Shown here: positions 23,716 to 33,337 of the stretch, one piece after another | Layout: every line of letters begins with the position of its first letter | How positions within the stretch are numbered: the first letter of the stretch is position 1 | Assembly: GCA_964344565.1 (NCBI GenBank) | Contig: CAYFNT010000020.1 | Span: 5,272-69,271 of the forward strand | From: JACNKJ01 sp964344565 | GTDB taxonomy: Bacteria; Krumholzibacteriota; Krumholzibacteriia; JACNKJ01 | Reading direction: 5' to 3' | Length of the DNA stretch: 64,000 nucleotides | Position numbers and translations under genes: made by a program | Notes under the pieces: model-generated | What the model saw: the letters and a program-made list of their open reading frames with translations, nothing else | What the model was told of the DNA's origin: nothing | Database searches by the model: none

Positions 23716-26700
23716 TTGTCGCTCAAGGACTCCCATTGTGGCTTCAGCTCGAGCCTGGTACTGGCCCTGGTCGGTATCCTGGCTCTGGGACAGGCGTCCC
23801 CGGGCCTGGGCGAAGCCGTATCTCCTGGGGGCATCACCATCTCCGGTCCCGACTCCCTGGCTTGCGACTCCGGAGCCACGGTTTCCTTCCTGCTCCGGGT
23901 CGAGGCACCGGCCGGCGAGGAGGGCAGCTATCCGGAGATTCTCGAGCATCCCCTGGCCTGGAAGGCCGTGCTCGGGCCCAAGATCCGCAATTTCGCCATG
24001 GAACAGGGCGCGCTCAGGCTGCTGGCATTCCAGATTCCCCTGGATACTCCCCCCGGCAACTATCCCCTGCGCTACGCCCTGGATCATCCCGAAGGCGTGA
24101 TCGAGAAGCGGGTTGAGGTGCGGGTGCCGGCCCGCCCAGGCCTGAGGGTGAAGGTGCTGGATCGGCCTTCACTGCTCATCGCCGGCGAGGAGGGCCGGAT
24201 CCGCTTCCTGGTATCCAATCGCGGCAACACGGATCTGGACCTGCAGCTCGAGGTCACCTGCCGCAGCGGCTGGCCGGTGGCCCTGAGCCAGAGCCGGATC
24301 CACATTCCCGCGGGCATGAGCCGAAGCGTGGCCGCCAGGGTCTGGGCTCCCACGGGCCTGGACCACAAGATGCGACCGCATATCCGTTTCAGCGCAAGGG
24401 CCGCGGCTCCCCACCAGGACCTGCGCACCGAGTCGGCGGAGCTCCTCCTGGACGCGGTTCCCCGGATCTCGCGGGGAACCGATCCCTGGCGCCGCCTTCC
24501 CACCGAGTTGCAGCTCCTGGCCAACCTGAGTCCGGACGGCACCGGACTGTCCGGCCAATGGCGGGGCCGGGGCCATCTCGACGGACAGGGTCGCCACGAG
24601 CTGGACATCCTGCTTCGCGGTCCGGATTCCCGCGGATTCGGGGCCTTCGGACGGCGGGAGGAGTATCGCGCGGCCCTCCGCAGCCCCGGCGCCACGGTCT
24701 ACCTCGGCGACGGGGCCTACTCCCTTTCGCCCCTGACCCGCGGACCCCTGCGGTCCCGGGGCGCGGAGCTGTCCCTGGACACTCCAGGCGGTCTCCGCAG
24801 CGGGGCCTTCCTCATCGAGCGGCCGGGCGGGGCCAAACAGCGGGAAGTGGGGGCCTACCTGGGAAGCCGGACGGGCGAAGGCGATCGCTGGCGCCTGAAC
24901 TTCCTGGGCAAGCCCTCGGGATCCGGCGGCGGCAACCTGAACGTGGGCATGGCATCGCTGGAGGCGGCCTTCTCCCTGACCGAGGATCTCGCCTCGGAGC
25001 TGGAGGCCTCCCTGAGTCGCGACGGAGCTACGGGCGGCGCCTACCGGATCCTGCTGAGCAAGCATCTGGGCTCCCTGCGCTACCGGCTGGAGCGCATCTA
25101 CGCCAGCGAAGATTTCCGCGGCAGCTACCGGGACCACGACTACCTGTCCGGCGAGATGGGCGCGTCCCTGGGCGACTCCTGGAATCTGCATTTCCTGGGG
25201 CGGCGATGGAAGCGCAAGGTCTACGATCAGGGACTCGTCCACCCCGGCTGGGAGCATCGCGCTGAGATGGGCGTGCAGCATCGGCCGAGGCGGGGTGTGG
25301 TTCTCGGACTCAGCGGCATCCTCGCCGATCACCGCAGCTCGGCCGTGGGCAAGGATTGGCGCGAAGGCCTGTTGCGCATGGAATCCGGCCTGACCGGCAG
25401 CGGACTCAGCCTCGGACTTCGCCTGGAGATGGGCGAGCGCCGCGGCGATTCTTCCGGCGTGCCGAACGAACTCCTGCGGGCCACCCTTTCGGCCCGAACC
25501 CAGCTTCGTTCCTGGCTCTCGCTCTCCCTGGCCGGCACCCGCAATCGGGTGACGGGGGGCCTGAACGGAGGCACCAGCGACACCGGCCAGATCACACTGC
25601 TCGCCACGCCCAACGCGCGCATGAGCTTCAGCCTGCGGGCCTCGGCCTCCGAGTACCGATTCCAGACCCATAGCCGATACCGACAGGTGGACCTCACCGG
25701 ACGCTATCGCATCTCGAGGGCCTTCTGGCTCGACATGCAGGCGCGCCTGGGCCAGTCCGGCGACCGGGACTGGGAACCTTCCCTCATGGTCGGCATCACC
25801 CGCTCCCTGGGCCTGCCCCTGGCCCGCACCGCTCGTCTGGCCCACCTGGAAGGCCGCATCGTGGATCGGGAATCGGGCCGCGACGCCGGCGTGGCGGATC
25901 TGCTGCTCCGCCTGGACGATCACACGGCGGTCACCGACGAGGATGGGCGCTTCAGCTTTCCCAACATTCCCGCCGGCGACTACCGGCTCGATCTGCCCCG
26001 GCCCTCCTTGGGCGTGGGACAGGCCCTGGTGGAGAAGGCGCCCCTGCGGGTGTCCCTGGACGAAGGCGATCGGCGCGAGATACAGCTGAGCGTGGCCCGC
26101 ACCTCCACCCTGAGCGGGCACATCCTGCTCTACGCCACCAGCGAGTCGCGGAACCGCCCGGGCGGCCGCCCCGAAGGCCTCTACCTGGAGGGCCGCGGCC
26201 GAACCAACTGGAGCGAGGACGAGGGCGCCGATCCGCCGCTCCTGGACGAGAACCTTTTGGAGATGGGCGGACAGGAAGGCGTGCTGCTGCGCCTCAGCGG
26301 ACAGGGTCGCATCTTCTATCGCCTCAGCGATGCCCAGGGACGATTCCAGTTCGAGGAACTTCCGCCCGGCGCGTGGCTGCTCGAGGTGGAAGACGCGCCC
26401 CTGCCCGCGAACCACTTCCTCGAGGAGAAGCTCTTCGCCTTCGAGCTCCTGCCAGGCGAAAACGCGCTGCGCGATTTTCGGATTCTGCCGTCCTTCCGTC
26501 CCGTCCGGATCATCGATCAGGAGAGCCTGCGGGCCGACGCGCCGCCGGCTGGAAAGGACCCGCGGCCTGTGCTAAGTTCCCGCCGTTCGCCTGCGGAAGG
26601 GAATCGCATTGATCCTGTCCATCGACCTGTCGTTCCGCCTGGGACTGATGAGCCTGGAGCTCCCGGACGGCCGCACCCTGGTCCGTCACAGCGACCGGCC

Positions 26701-27165
26701 CCGGGAGCATCTGGAGTTCATCCAGAAGGCTCTGGCGGAGCTGGCGGCGGAGGGCGGCCTGAACTGGGCCGATTTGACACGCCTGGCGGTGACCACGGGG
26801 CCGGGCAGCTTCACGGGGCTGCGCGTGGGCCTGTCGGCGGCCAAGGGCCTGATCTTCGATACGGACATCCCGCTCCTGCCCCTGCCCAGCCTTGCCGTGC
26901 CGGCCCTGGCGGCGGGGGAGTCCTCGCCGAGAGCCTTGTTCCGGCGGTCCCGAGCCGGGGAGTTCTGGACAGCCTTCTTTCCGCCGGGGGAGCGGGAGCC
27001 CAGCGAGGAAGCTCCGCGGGATATCGATGGCTCCTTGCGCTGGCGGGACTCGCTCTCCTCGCGCTGGCCGGAGTTGCGGTGCATCGGCGACGTGTCCGAC
27101 GAGCTCGCCGGCATCGAGTGCCAGAGCGAGCCCGACGCGCCCGCGCAGCTGGACGCTCTGGCTGA
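23716..27165 (+). CDS. Large outer-membrane usher/beta-barrel-like protein (true 3' end probably near 26580)
   Basis: TTG 23716 (GGAGG eight bases upstream) opens a signal peptide. About 240 residues of Ig-like, NEW3-type domains follow (IRFLVSNRGNTDLDLQLEV), then about 470 residues of alternating amphipathic strands like an outer-membrane barrel. Next comes a carboxypeptidase-regulatory-like domain (VTDEDGRFSFPNIPAGDYRLDLP), as in the C-terminal part of ushers. The in-frame stop is only at 27165, but beyond about 26600 this frame loses the GC-rich third-position pattern, while the overlapping tsaB frame shows it. The real gene therefore probably ended near 26580 and its stop was lost by frameshift or mutation. 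The role in surface display is inference. Confidence 0.6.
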   Translation: MSLKDSHCGFSSSLVLALVGILALGQASPGLGEAVSPGGITISGPDSLACDSGATVSFLLRVEAPAGEEGSYPEILEHPLAWKAVLGPKIRNFAMEQGALRLLAFQIPLDTPPGNYPLRYALDHPEGVIEKRVEVRVPARPGLRVKVLDRPSLLIAGEEGRIRFLVSNRGNTDLDLQLEVTCRSGWPVALSQSRIHIPAGMSRSVAARVWAPTGLDHKMRPHIRFSARAAAPHQDLRTESAELLLDAVPRISRGTDPWRRLPTELQLLANLSPDGTGLSGQWRGRGHLDGQGRHELDILLRGPDSRGFGAFGRREEYRAALRSPGATVYLGDGAYSLSPLTRGPLRSRGAELSLDTPGGLRSGAFLIERPGGAKQREVGAYLGSRTGEGDRWRLNFLGKPSGSGGGNLNVGMASLEAAFSLTEDLASELEASLSRDGATGGAYRILLSKHLGSLRYRLERIYASEDFRGSYRDHDYLSGEMGASLGDSWNLHFLGRRWKRKVYDQGLVHPGWEHRAEMGVQHRPRRGVVLGLSGILADHRSSAVGKDWREGLLRMESGLTGSGLSLGLRLEMGERRGDSSGVPNELLRATLSARTQLRSWLSLSLAGTRNRVTGGLNGGTSDTGQITLLATPNARMSFSLRASASEYRFQTHSRYRQVDLTGRYRISRAFWLDMQARLGQSGDRDWEPSLMVGITRSLGLPLARTARLAHLEGRIVDRESGRDAGVADLLLRLDDHTAVTDEDGRFSFPNIPAGDYRLDLPRPSLGVGQALVEKAPLRVSLDEGDRREIQLSVARTSTLSGHILLYATSESRNRPGGRPEGLYLEGRGRTNWSEDEGADPPLLDENLLEMGGQEGVLLRLSGQGRIFYRLSDAQGRFQFEELPPGAWLLEVEDAPLPANHFLEEKLFAFELLPGENALRDFRILPSFRPVRIIDQESLRADAPPAGKDPRPVLSSRRSPAEGNRIDPVHRPVVPPGTDEPGAPGRPHPGPSQRPAPGASGVHPEGSGGAGGGGRPELGRFDTPGGDHGAGQLHGAARGPVGGQGPDLRYGHPAPAPAQPCRAGPGGGGVLAESLVPAVPSRGVLDSLLSAGGAGAQRGSSAGYRWLLALAGLALLALAGVAVHRRRVRRARRHRVPERARRARAAGRSG
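26550..26578 (+). promoter_or_regulatory. Possible promoter of tsaB
   Basis: TGGAAA (26550-26555), a 17-base spacer ending in TGC and TAAGTT (26573-26578), 30 bases before the tsaB start. Confidence 0.4.
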
Positions 27166-27274
27166 GCTCGCCCGTCGCGGCGGCCATGAGCTTCGCGGCG
27201 TGGACCTCGATGTCCTGCAGCCCCGCTATCTCGCCGAACCCTCGGTGACCCTTCCCGGAGGCGGGAAACCGTGA
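26609..27274 (+). CDS. tsaB: tRNA t6A biosynthesis protein TsaB
   Basis: This protein of 221 residues has an ASKHA-fold start (ILSIDLSFRLGLMSLE) and the diagnostic VTTGPGSFTGLRVGLSAAKGL segment. It forms the TsaB-TsaD-TsaE complex that adds threonylcarbamoyl to A37 of ANN-decoding tRNAs. The N-terminal SIDLS replaces the usual ALDTS. TTG 26609 is chosen because GGAAGGGA precedes it and no better start exists. The stop overlaps rimI by GTGA. The upstream usher-like frame stays open through most of this gene, but the third-position base pattern favours tsaB. Confidence 0.9.
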   Translation: MILSIDLSFRLGLMSLELPDGRTLVRHSDRPREHLEFIQKALAELAAEGGLNWADLTRLAVTTGPGSFTGLRVGLSAAKGLIFDTDIPLLPLPSLAVPALAAGESSPRALFRRSRAGEFWTAFFPPGEREPSEEAPRDIDGSLRWRDSLSSRWPELRCIGDVSDELAGIECQSEPDAPAQLDALAELARRGGHELRGVDLDVLQPRYLAEPSVTLPGGGKP

Positions 27275-27777
27275 GCCGAGCCTTCGAGTTCAACATCGAA
27301 CATGGGGGACGGACCTTCCGCGGCCTTCCCTTCACCGCGGATCACATTCCCGAGATCATGGACCTCGAGCGGGCCTGCTTCCCGGATCCCTGGACCGAAA
27401 ACCTTTTCATCCAGGAGGCCAAGCCCGAGGACCATCGATGGAATCTCGTGCTCCTCGACGGCGAGGACCTGGCCGCCTACGCGATCAGCTGGGTCGTTTC
27501 TGGAGAAATACATTTATTGAATTTCGCCATCAGGCCCGACCTGCAGGGGCAGGGTCTCGGTCGGGCCTTCTTCCGCTGGCTCAAGGAGGAGTCGCGCCGC
27601 GCGGGGGACTCCGTGTTCCTGCTCGAAGTGCGGGACAGCAACGAGCGGGCGAAGAAGCTCTACGAATCGGAAGGTCTTCGGAGGGTCATGAAGCGCGAAG
27701 GATACTATCCGGACTCGGGGGAAGACGCCCTCGTCATGATGTGCTTCCTCCAGGACGAAGAGGAGGCCGCGCCGTGA
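27271..27777 (+). CDS. rimI: Ribosomal protein-alanine N-acetyltransferase (RimI-like GNAT)
   Basis: This 168-residue GNAT enzyme would use acetyl-CoA to acetylate the N-terminus of S18 or similar proteins. The acetyl-CoA loop is in RPDLQGQGLGRAFF, and VRDSNERAKKLYESEGLRRVMKREGYY is the typical RimI C-terminal half. The GTG at 27271 overlaps tsaB, and the GTG of the next gene overlaps its stop. tsaB-rimI is a common gene order, which supports the call. Confidence 0.9.
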   Translation: MSRAFEFNIEHGGRTFRGLPFTADHIPEIMDLERACFPDPWTENLFIQEAKPEDHRWNLVLLDGEDLAAYAISWVVSGEIHLLNFAIRPDLQGQGLGRAFFRWLKEESRRAGDSVFLLEVRDSNERAKKLYESEGLRRVMKREGYYPDSGEDALVMMCFLQDEEEAAP

Positions 27778-28607
27778 GAACCGCGCCGTCATGGCTACCG
27801 CCGAAACTGCGCAGTTCCCTGGACGGCGTGCGTCCGGCCTGGGAAAAGCTCGAGTTGCCGCAGGGCACCGCCGCGGTGATCCTGGGCAGTGGTCTGGGAG
27901 GGGCGACTCGCGATTTCCCCGTGATATGGGAGCGGGGCTTCGAGGAACTGGGCCTGCATTCGGCCGGCGTGGCAGGGCACAAGGGCAGCCTGATCCTCGC
28001 CGAGAGCGAAGGGGCGCCGCTTCTGTTCCTGTCCGGGCGTCTGCATCGCTACGAAGGGCACCCCGACGAGGCCGTCCTGCTGCCTCATGCGGCCCTGGCC
28101 CTCCTGGACCTGCGCGCCATCCTCGTGACCAACGCCGCCGGCGGGCTCGACGCCTCCTACTCCGCCGGCGACTTCATGCTCATCGGCGACATTCTCAGCA
28201 GCCAGTGGCGCGACCCCCTGCGGGGCGAGAGCGGCAAGGCGCCGGTGCCACTGCGGCTCTACGACGAATCTCTCCGGGCGGGACTCCGCCGGGCCGCCGC
28301 AGAAGGAGGCGTGACCCTGCACGAGGGCGTGCTCCACGCCGGCCTGGGCCCCGCCTTCGAGACTCCCGCCGAAGTGCGCATGGCCCGGAAGATGGGCTGC
28401 TCGGCGGCCAGCATGAGCACCTTCCCCGAGTCGGTGCTCTACGCTCGCATGGGGGCCAATGTTGCGGGTATCTCGTGCATTACCAACGTGATAGACGAGG
28501 AGGCCGGCGAGGAATTGACCCATGAGGAAGTGCTCGAGACGGGCCTGGCGGCGGCCGGACGCTTCGGGAGCATGCTGGCCGCCTGGACGAGGATCCTGGC
28601 TGAATAG
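27774..28607 (+). CDS. Purine nucleoside phosphorylase, class I (trimeric)
   Basis: This 277-residue cytosolic enzyme splits inosine or guanosine with phosphate to the base and ribose 1-phosphate. It has GSGLGG near residue 40, GRLHRYEGH, TNAAGGL, GPAFETPAEVRMA and STFPESVLYARMGANVAGISCITN, all typical of the trimeric PunA/DeoD-II type. GTG 27774 overlaps the rimI stop and has AGGAGG eight bases upstream. The C-terminal HEEVLETG is also family-typical. Confidence 0.93.
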   Translation: MRTAPSWLPPKLRSSLDGVRPAWEKLELPQGTAAVILGSGLGGATRDFPVIWERGFEELGLHSAGVAGHKGSLILAESEGAPLLFLSGRLHRYEGHPDEAVLLPHAALALLDLRAILVTNAAGGLDASYSAGDFMLIGDILSSQWRDPLRGESGKAPVPLRLYDESLRAGLRRAAAEGGVTLHEGVLHAGLGPAFETPAEVRMARKMGCSAASMSTFPESVLYARMGANVAGISCITNVIDEEAGEELTHEEVLETGLAAAGRFGSMLAAWTRILAE

Positions 28608-28609
28608 GG

Positions 28610-28638
28610 TTGCCCGCGGGCCTGGCCCTACCTATAAT
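28610..28638 (+). promoter_or_regulatory. Promoter of accD
   Basis: TTGCCC (28610-28615), a 17-base spacer and a consensus TATAAT (28633-28638), starting three bases after the PNP stop. Confidence 0.75.
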
Positions 28639-28681
28639 CGGCCGATCCCGCAATGAATTAGGTTTAGGAGAAGGGTGGAGA

Positions 28682-29680
<999 letters not shown>

Positions 29681-29687
29681 GACATCC

Positions 29688-30698
29688 CTAGAGCCAAGCG
29701 CCGTTGCCGAACCGCCAGATCAGGGCGGGACCTCCGGCTATTGCCGCGAATAGGACCAGCGCCAGGATCAGGCGCAGGGCGCCCTTCCGCATGCGCGCGA
29801 GTCCGGCTCCCTCGAGTTCGGGCAGCCTGGCTTCCGCTCGGACGGCCAGGAAGGCCGCGGGGCCGTCCATCAGGATCAGCAGGAGGGCGGCGAAGATGGG
29901 ATAGCCCGCCAGGCGGTACTTCGGCAGGAAGAGACACCAGGGACAGAGGTGATCGGCATCCCCGTAGTGATAGGCCGCGAAGACCTTCACCGCGGCCGCC
30001 GCGGCCAGGGGAGCGAAGATCAGCGCGGACATGCCCAGCAGGCCCGTGCGGCGCAGGGGCGATCTGCCAGGAGCGATGAATAGCCAGGCGCCGAGCAGGA
30101 GCATCCAGGCGGCGAGAGCCCCGCTGCCCCAGAGCAGGAAGGCGTCGGAGAGCCCCGTGCCGCGGCCGGCTTCCACGGTTTCGGCCACCTGGCCGAAGAC
30201 CGCGGCGCAGCAGTCCACCGGCGCGTGTTCGTCCAGGGCCAGGAAGCTGCGACCGCTGTCCAGCGCGGCAATGACGAGCACGGGCGCGGCGAGCAGCAGG
30301 ATGCGCGCGGCGATGGGTCCGAGGGGCGAGCCGCCGCGGCGTCTGCTGAAGCCGTCGTGCAGACTCCAGGCGCCGAGGAGTGCCAGGGTCAGAAGGCGCA
30401 GGCCCAGGGCACGCTGGACCAATCCCTCGGAGGCCTGCACCACGCCGGTGCCGCACATGGCTCCGGGCACTGCATCGGGCAGGATGAGGGTGAGGCTCAC
30501 CAGGTAGATGATCGATGCGAGAGCGAAGGCGGCCAGGGCCCATCGCGCGAGGCGCGAGGAAGAGGCTTCGCGGGTTTCGTCGTGAAGCTCCGAACCGCCG
30601 ACCAGAAGACGCGCCTTGGACCAGACCGCCAGGGCCAACAGGATGATGGCGACCGCATCGAAGGCCGCGGTGGCCAGGGTCGAGGGATGGGTGATCAC
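29688..30698 (-). CDS. Multi-pass membrane protein with CPWC motif (DsbB/VKOR-like?)
   Basis: The 336 residues form about eight hydrophobic helices. Cysteines occur as a CGTG site near residue 81, an adjacent pair DCCAAVF near 162, and HLCPWCLF near 254 beside a membrane helix. Paired cysteines next to helices recall thiol-oxidising DsbB/VKOR proteins, but the overall match is weak. GTG 30698 is preceded by AAGGAG. It is divergent from a TauE/SafE-family gene, so a joint role in redox or cytochrome assembly is possible (inference). Confidence 0.6.
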   Translation of the reverse strand: MITHPSTLATAAFDAVAIILLALAVWSKARLLVGGSELHDETREASSSRLARWALAAFALASIIYLVSLTLILPDAVPGAMCGTGVVQASEGLVQRALGLRLLTLALLGAWSLHDGFSRRRGGSPLGPIAARILLLAAPVLVIAALDSGRSFLALDEHAPVDCCAAVFGQVAETVEAGRGTGLSDAFLLWGSGALAAWMLLLGAWLFIAPGRSPLRRTGLLGMSALIFAPLAAAAAVKVFAAYHYGDADHLCPWCLFLPKYRLAGYPIFAALLLILMDGPAAFLAVRAEARLPELEGAGLARMRKGALRLILALVLFAAIAGGPALIWRFGNGAWL

Positions 30699-30760
30699 AG
30701 GCGCTCCTTCGTTTCGCTGGAATCGCGATCAGGATAGTGCGAGTCGGCGCCGATGACAAA

Positions 30761-30781
30761 CGCGACGTTTACCTCGTCGCG
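30761..30781. promoter_or_regulatory. Inverted repeat between divergent genes
   Basis: CGCGACG (30761-30767) and CGTCGCG (30775-30781) flank a 7-base centre. It sits between two divergent starts and upstream of a TGGACC-17-TAGTTT promoter (30786-30814), and could be an operator. Confidence 0.35.
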
Positions 30782-30820
30782 ACGGTGGACCTGCGCCGGG
30801 TCGAGTGATAGTTTGCGCCC

Positions 30821-31489
30821 ATGGACCTCGCGCTCTCCCGTCTCGACCTCATCTCCATGCTCATGCTCGGACTCCTGGGCACGGGCCATTGCGTGGGCAT
30901 GTGCGGTCCGCTCATCGTGGCCATCCCTGCGCGGGTGGGACCCTTCCGCGCCCAGGTCTACTATCATCTCGGACGGGTCGCCACCTACACCCTGGTCGGC
31001 GTGATCTTCGGCGCATTGGGCGGCGCCCTCGGGCAGCTCAAGGTGCTCGTGCACCTGCAGGTGGCCCTCGGCGCGGCGGCAGCGGTCTTCCTCCTGCTCT
31101 TCGGACTGGAACGCATCGGTCTCGTGCGCGGGCCGGCCTTCCTTCAGAACGTGGCCACCGCGAGCCTGGGCGGGCGCGGCCTGCTTCGGCGATTGCTCGC
31201 CAGTCAGCGACCCATGAGCATGCTGCCGGTGGGGCTCATGCTGGGTCTGTTGCCCTGCGGACTGTCCTACGCCGCCTTCGCCCGGGCGCTGCCCGCCGGC
31301 GGTCCCGTCGAAGGCGGCGCATTGGTGCTCGCCTTCGCCCTGGGCACGGTGCCGGGCCTGCTCGTACTCGGCACGGCGGCTTCGAAGATCATGCTCAAGT
31401 ACCGCGCCCTCTCCGATCTGCTCTCGGGCATGCTCATGATCGCCATGGCCCTGAGCCTGGGTGCGGACATCCTCCAATCGCTCATCTGA
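30821..31489 (+). CDS. Sulfite exporter TauE/SafE-family (COG2836-type) membrane protein
   Basis: This 222-residue inner-membrane protein has six hydrophobic segments. The N-terminal GHCVGMCGP and central LPCGLSYAAF motifs are the paired Cys signatures of the COG2836 (UreH/CcoS-linked) branch, often found with cytochrome oxidase and copper handling. No ribosome-binding site is visible, and the likely -10 (TAGTTT, 30809-30814) ends six bases before the ATG, so the mRNA may be leaderless. Transport substrate unknown. Confidence 0.8.
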   Translation: MDLALSRLDLISMLMLGLLGTGHCVGMCGPLIVAIPARVGPFRAQVYYHLGRVATYTLVGVIFGALGGALGQLKVLVHLQVALGAAAAVFLLLFGLERIGLVRGPAFLQNVATASLGGRGLLRRLLASQRPMSMLPVGLMLGLLPCGLSYAAFARALPAGGPVEGGALVLAFALGTVPGLLVLGTAASKIMLKYRALSDLLSGMLMIAMALSLGADILQSLI

Positions 31490-31544
31490 CCGGCCGCCCT
31501 GGCAGAGGCAGGGCAGCTCGTGCTAGCCTGCTCCCGGAGGACCC

Positions 31545-32780
31545 ATGCCCGAGAATACCCGCCACTTCGACTTTCCCGAAGCGCCGCTGATTCCGCCGGA
31601 GACCGAGGCGGAGAAGTGGCTCTACGGCCTCGGCCGATTCGGCATGAAGCTCGGGCTCGCGAACATCCGCGAACTGGCTCGGCGCTTCGGCGATCCGCAG
31701 GGGAAGCTGCGTTTCCTGCACGTGGCGGGGACCAACGGCAAGGGCTCGGTCTGCTTCTACCTCGAGTCGCTGCTTCGGGCTTCGGAGCATTCCGTGGGCG
31801 TCTTCGCGAGTCCGCACCTGGTGCACGTGGGCGAACGCGTACGCGTGGACGGCGAGTTCCTGTCCCACGGGGATCTCGCGCGCTACGTGGAACGGGTGCG
31901 AGCCGACGTGGAGGAACTTCAGGCCACCTTCTTCGAGGCCATGACACTCATCGCGCTTCTGCGTTTCGCCGAGGCGGGCGTCGAGGTCGTGGCCTGGGAA
32001 ACCGGTCTCGGCGGGCGATACGATTCCACCCGGGTGGCCGATCCCGCGGCTACCTGCATCACGCGGGTGGGGCTCGACCATACGAAGTACCTCGGGTCGA
32101 CTCTCGAGGAAATCGCGGCGGACAAGATGGGCATCGCCCGGCCCGGCCTGCCTCTCTACACGGGGCAGGAGCCCGGCGATCTGCTCGAGTTCATGGGCGA
32201 GCATGCCGTTTCCGAGAACGTCGAACTGATTTCCGTGCCGCCCTTGAAACTGGAAGGACTGCCGCCCTTCCAACGAAGCAACGCGGCCCTGGCGATTCGC
32301 ATGCTCGAGGATCTCGATCCGCAGCTGCTGCCCGAGAATCCGGAGGCGACGCTTCTCGATACGGCGCTTCCCGGACGCTTTCACGTCGTTCGCGAGGATC
32401 CGCTCCTGGTCATCGACGGGGGACACAATCCCCAGGCCCTCGAGGCCGTGCTCGACGAGTGGGACCGTCGCGCGCCCGAAGGGGGCCGGCTCGTCTTCGG
32501 CTGCTCCGCCGACAAGGAGGTGGACGCGCTGCTCGAGCTGCTGAAACGGAAGCCGCGACCTGTGATCCTGACCCAAGCGCAGAATCCGAGATCCCTCGCC
32601 GCCGAAGAGCTGTTCGATCGCGCCGGATGTCCGGATAACTGGTCCCTGGCCGAGCACTCGTCCTTGGCGTTCAAGGATGCGGGAAGCGGGCCGCTGCTGG
32701 TCACGGGCTCCTTCTACCTGGCCGGCGAGGCCTATCTCATGTTGGCGGCCCCAAGGGAGGACCGATCCCATGATTCATGA
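31545..32780 (+). CDS. folC: Bifunctional folylpolyglutamate synthase / dihydrofolate synthase
   Basis: This 411-residue Mur-ligase-like enzyme joins glutamate to dihydropteroate or folates. The ATP loop HVAGTNGKGSVC lies at about residues 57-68, SPHLVHVGERV gives the folate-site loop, and the C-terminal domain has LPGRFHVV and VIDGGHNPQALEA. The ATG follows GGAGG. Upstream GTGCTAGCCT looks like an extended -10 (31521-31529). The stop overlaps the next gene by 11 bases. Confidence 0.93.
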   Translation: MPENTRHFDFPEAPLIPPETEAEKWLYGLGRFGMKLGLANIRELARRFGDPQGKLRFLHVAGTNGKGSVCFYLESLLRASEHSVGVFASPHLVHVGERVRVDGEFLSHGDLARYVERVRADVEELQATFFEAMTLIALLRFAEAGVEVVAWETGLGGRYDSTRVADPAATCITRVGLDHTKYLGSTLEEIAADKMGIARPGLPLYTGQEPGDLLEFMGEHAVSENVELISVPPLKLEGLPPFQRSNAALAIRMLEDLDPQLLPENPEATLLDTALPGRFHVVREDPLLVIDGGHNPQALEAVLDEWDRRAPEGGRLVFGCSADKEVDALLELLKRKPRPVILTQAQNPRSLAAEELFDRAGCPDNWSLAEHSSLAFKDAGSGPLLVTGSFYLAGEAYLMLAAPREDRSHDS

Positions 32781-33315
32781 GGCCGCGCCTCCCAGGATCG
32801 AAGAGATCCTCAGGCTACTCGAGGCCCATTCACTGCGCTACGTGATCTGCGGATCGGTCGCGGCTCGGCTTCATGGAGTTGAGCTCGTTCCCGGCGACCT
32901 GGACATCGTGCCGGACACGGAGCCGGAAAACCTGGCGAAACTCGTACGGGTCCTCGAAGCCTTGGAGGCGCGACCGCCCGGACCCTTCGGAAAGTGGGAG
33001 TCGCTGTCGAACGGAGAGTGGAAGTGGATCGCCCGGGAGACCAGCCAGGAAGAGGTCCTGGCCTGGAGGCCAGATCCCGACGACATCCACAGCTTCGACA
33101 ATCTCTATAGAACCCGGCTGGGCGACTTCGATGTGCTGCCCTTCATCTCGGGGACCTACGCGGACCTGGCGGAGCGTGCGGTCAGGCTATCGGCCTTCGG
33201 TCTCGAACTCCGTGTGGCCCATGTGGACGATCTCCTCGCGCGACTGACCCAACCGCGGCGCGAAAAAGACGCGCCGAAGATCGCGCGGCTGCGCGAGATC
33301 CAGCGCGGAATTTGA
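32770..33315 (+). CDS. Nucleotidyltransferase-fold protein (MNT/AbiEii-like)
   Basis: This protein of 181 residues has ICGSVAARLHGVELVPGDLDIVPD at about residues 24-47, the GS-x-AxR-x-HG...DLD pattern of minimal nucleotidyltransferases in which the Asp pair binds metal. A second Asp-rich part and a C-terminal helical region (REKDAPKIARLREI) complete it. GGGAGGA precedes the ATG. No HEPN-type partner is visible, so a toxin-antitoxin role is unsupported. Substrate unknown. Confidence 0.7.
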   Translation: MIHEAAPPRIEEILRLLEAHSLRYVICGSVAARLHGVELVPGDLDIVPDTEPENLAKLVRVLEALEARPPGPFGKWESLSNGEWKWIARETSQEEVLAWRPDPDDIHSFDNLYRTRLGDFDVLPFISGTYADLAERAVRLSAFGLELRVAHVDDLLARLTQPRREKDAPKIARLREIQRGI

Positions 33316-33337
33316 TGGGCCGGCCTGGGAAGGTCGA

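Noticed and set aside
32770..33315. Toxin-antitoxin pair (MNT/HEPN or AbiE)
   Set aside because: Only the nucleotidyltransferase-like gene is present; neighbours are folC and a VOC protein.
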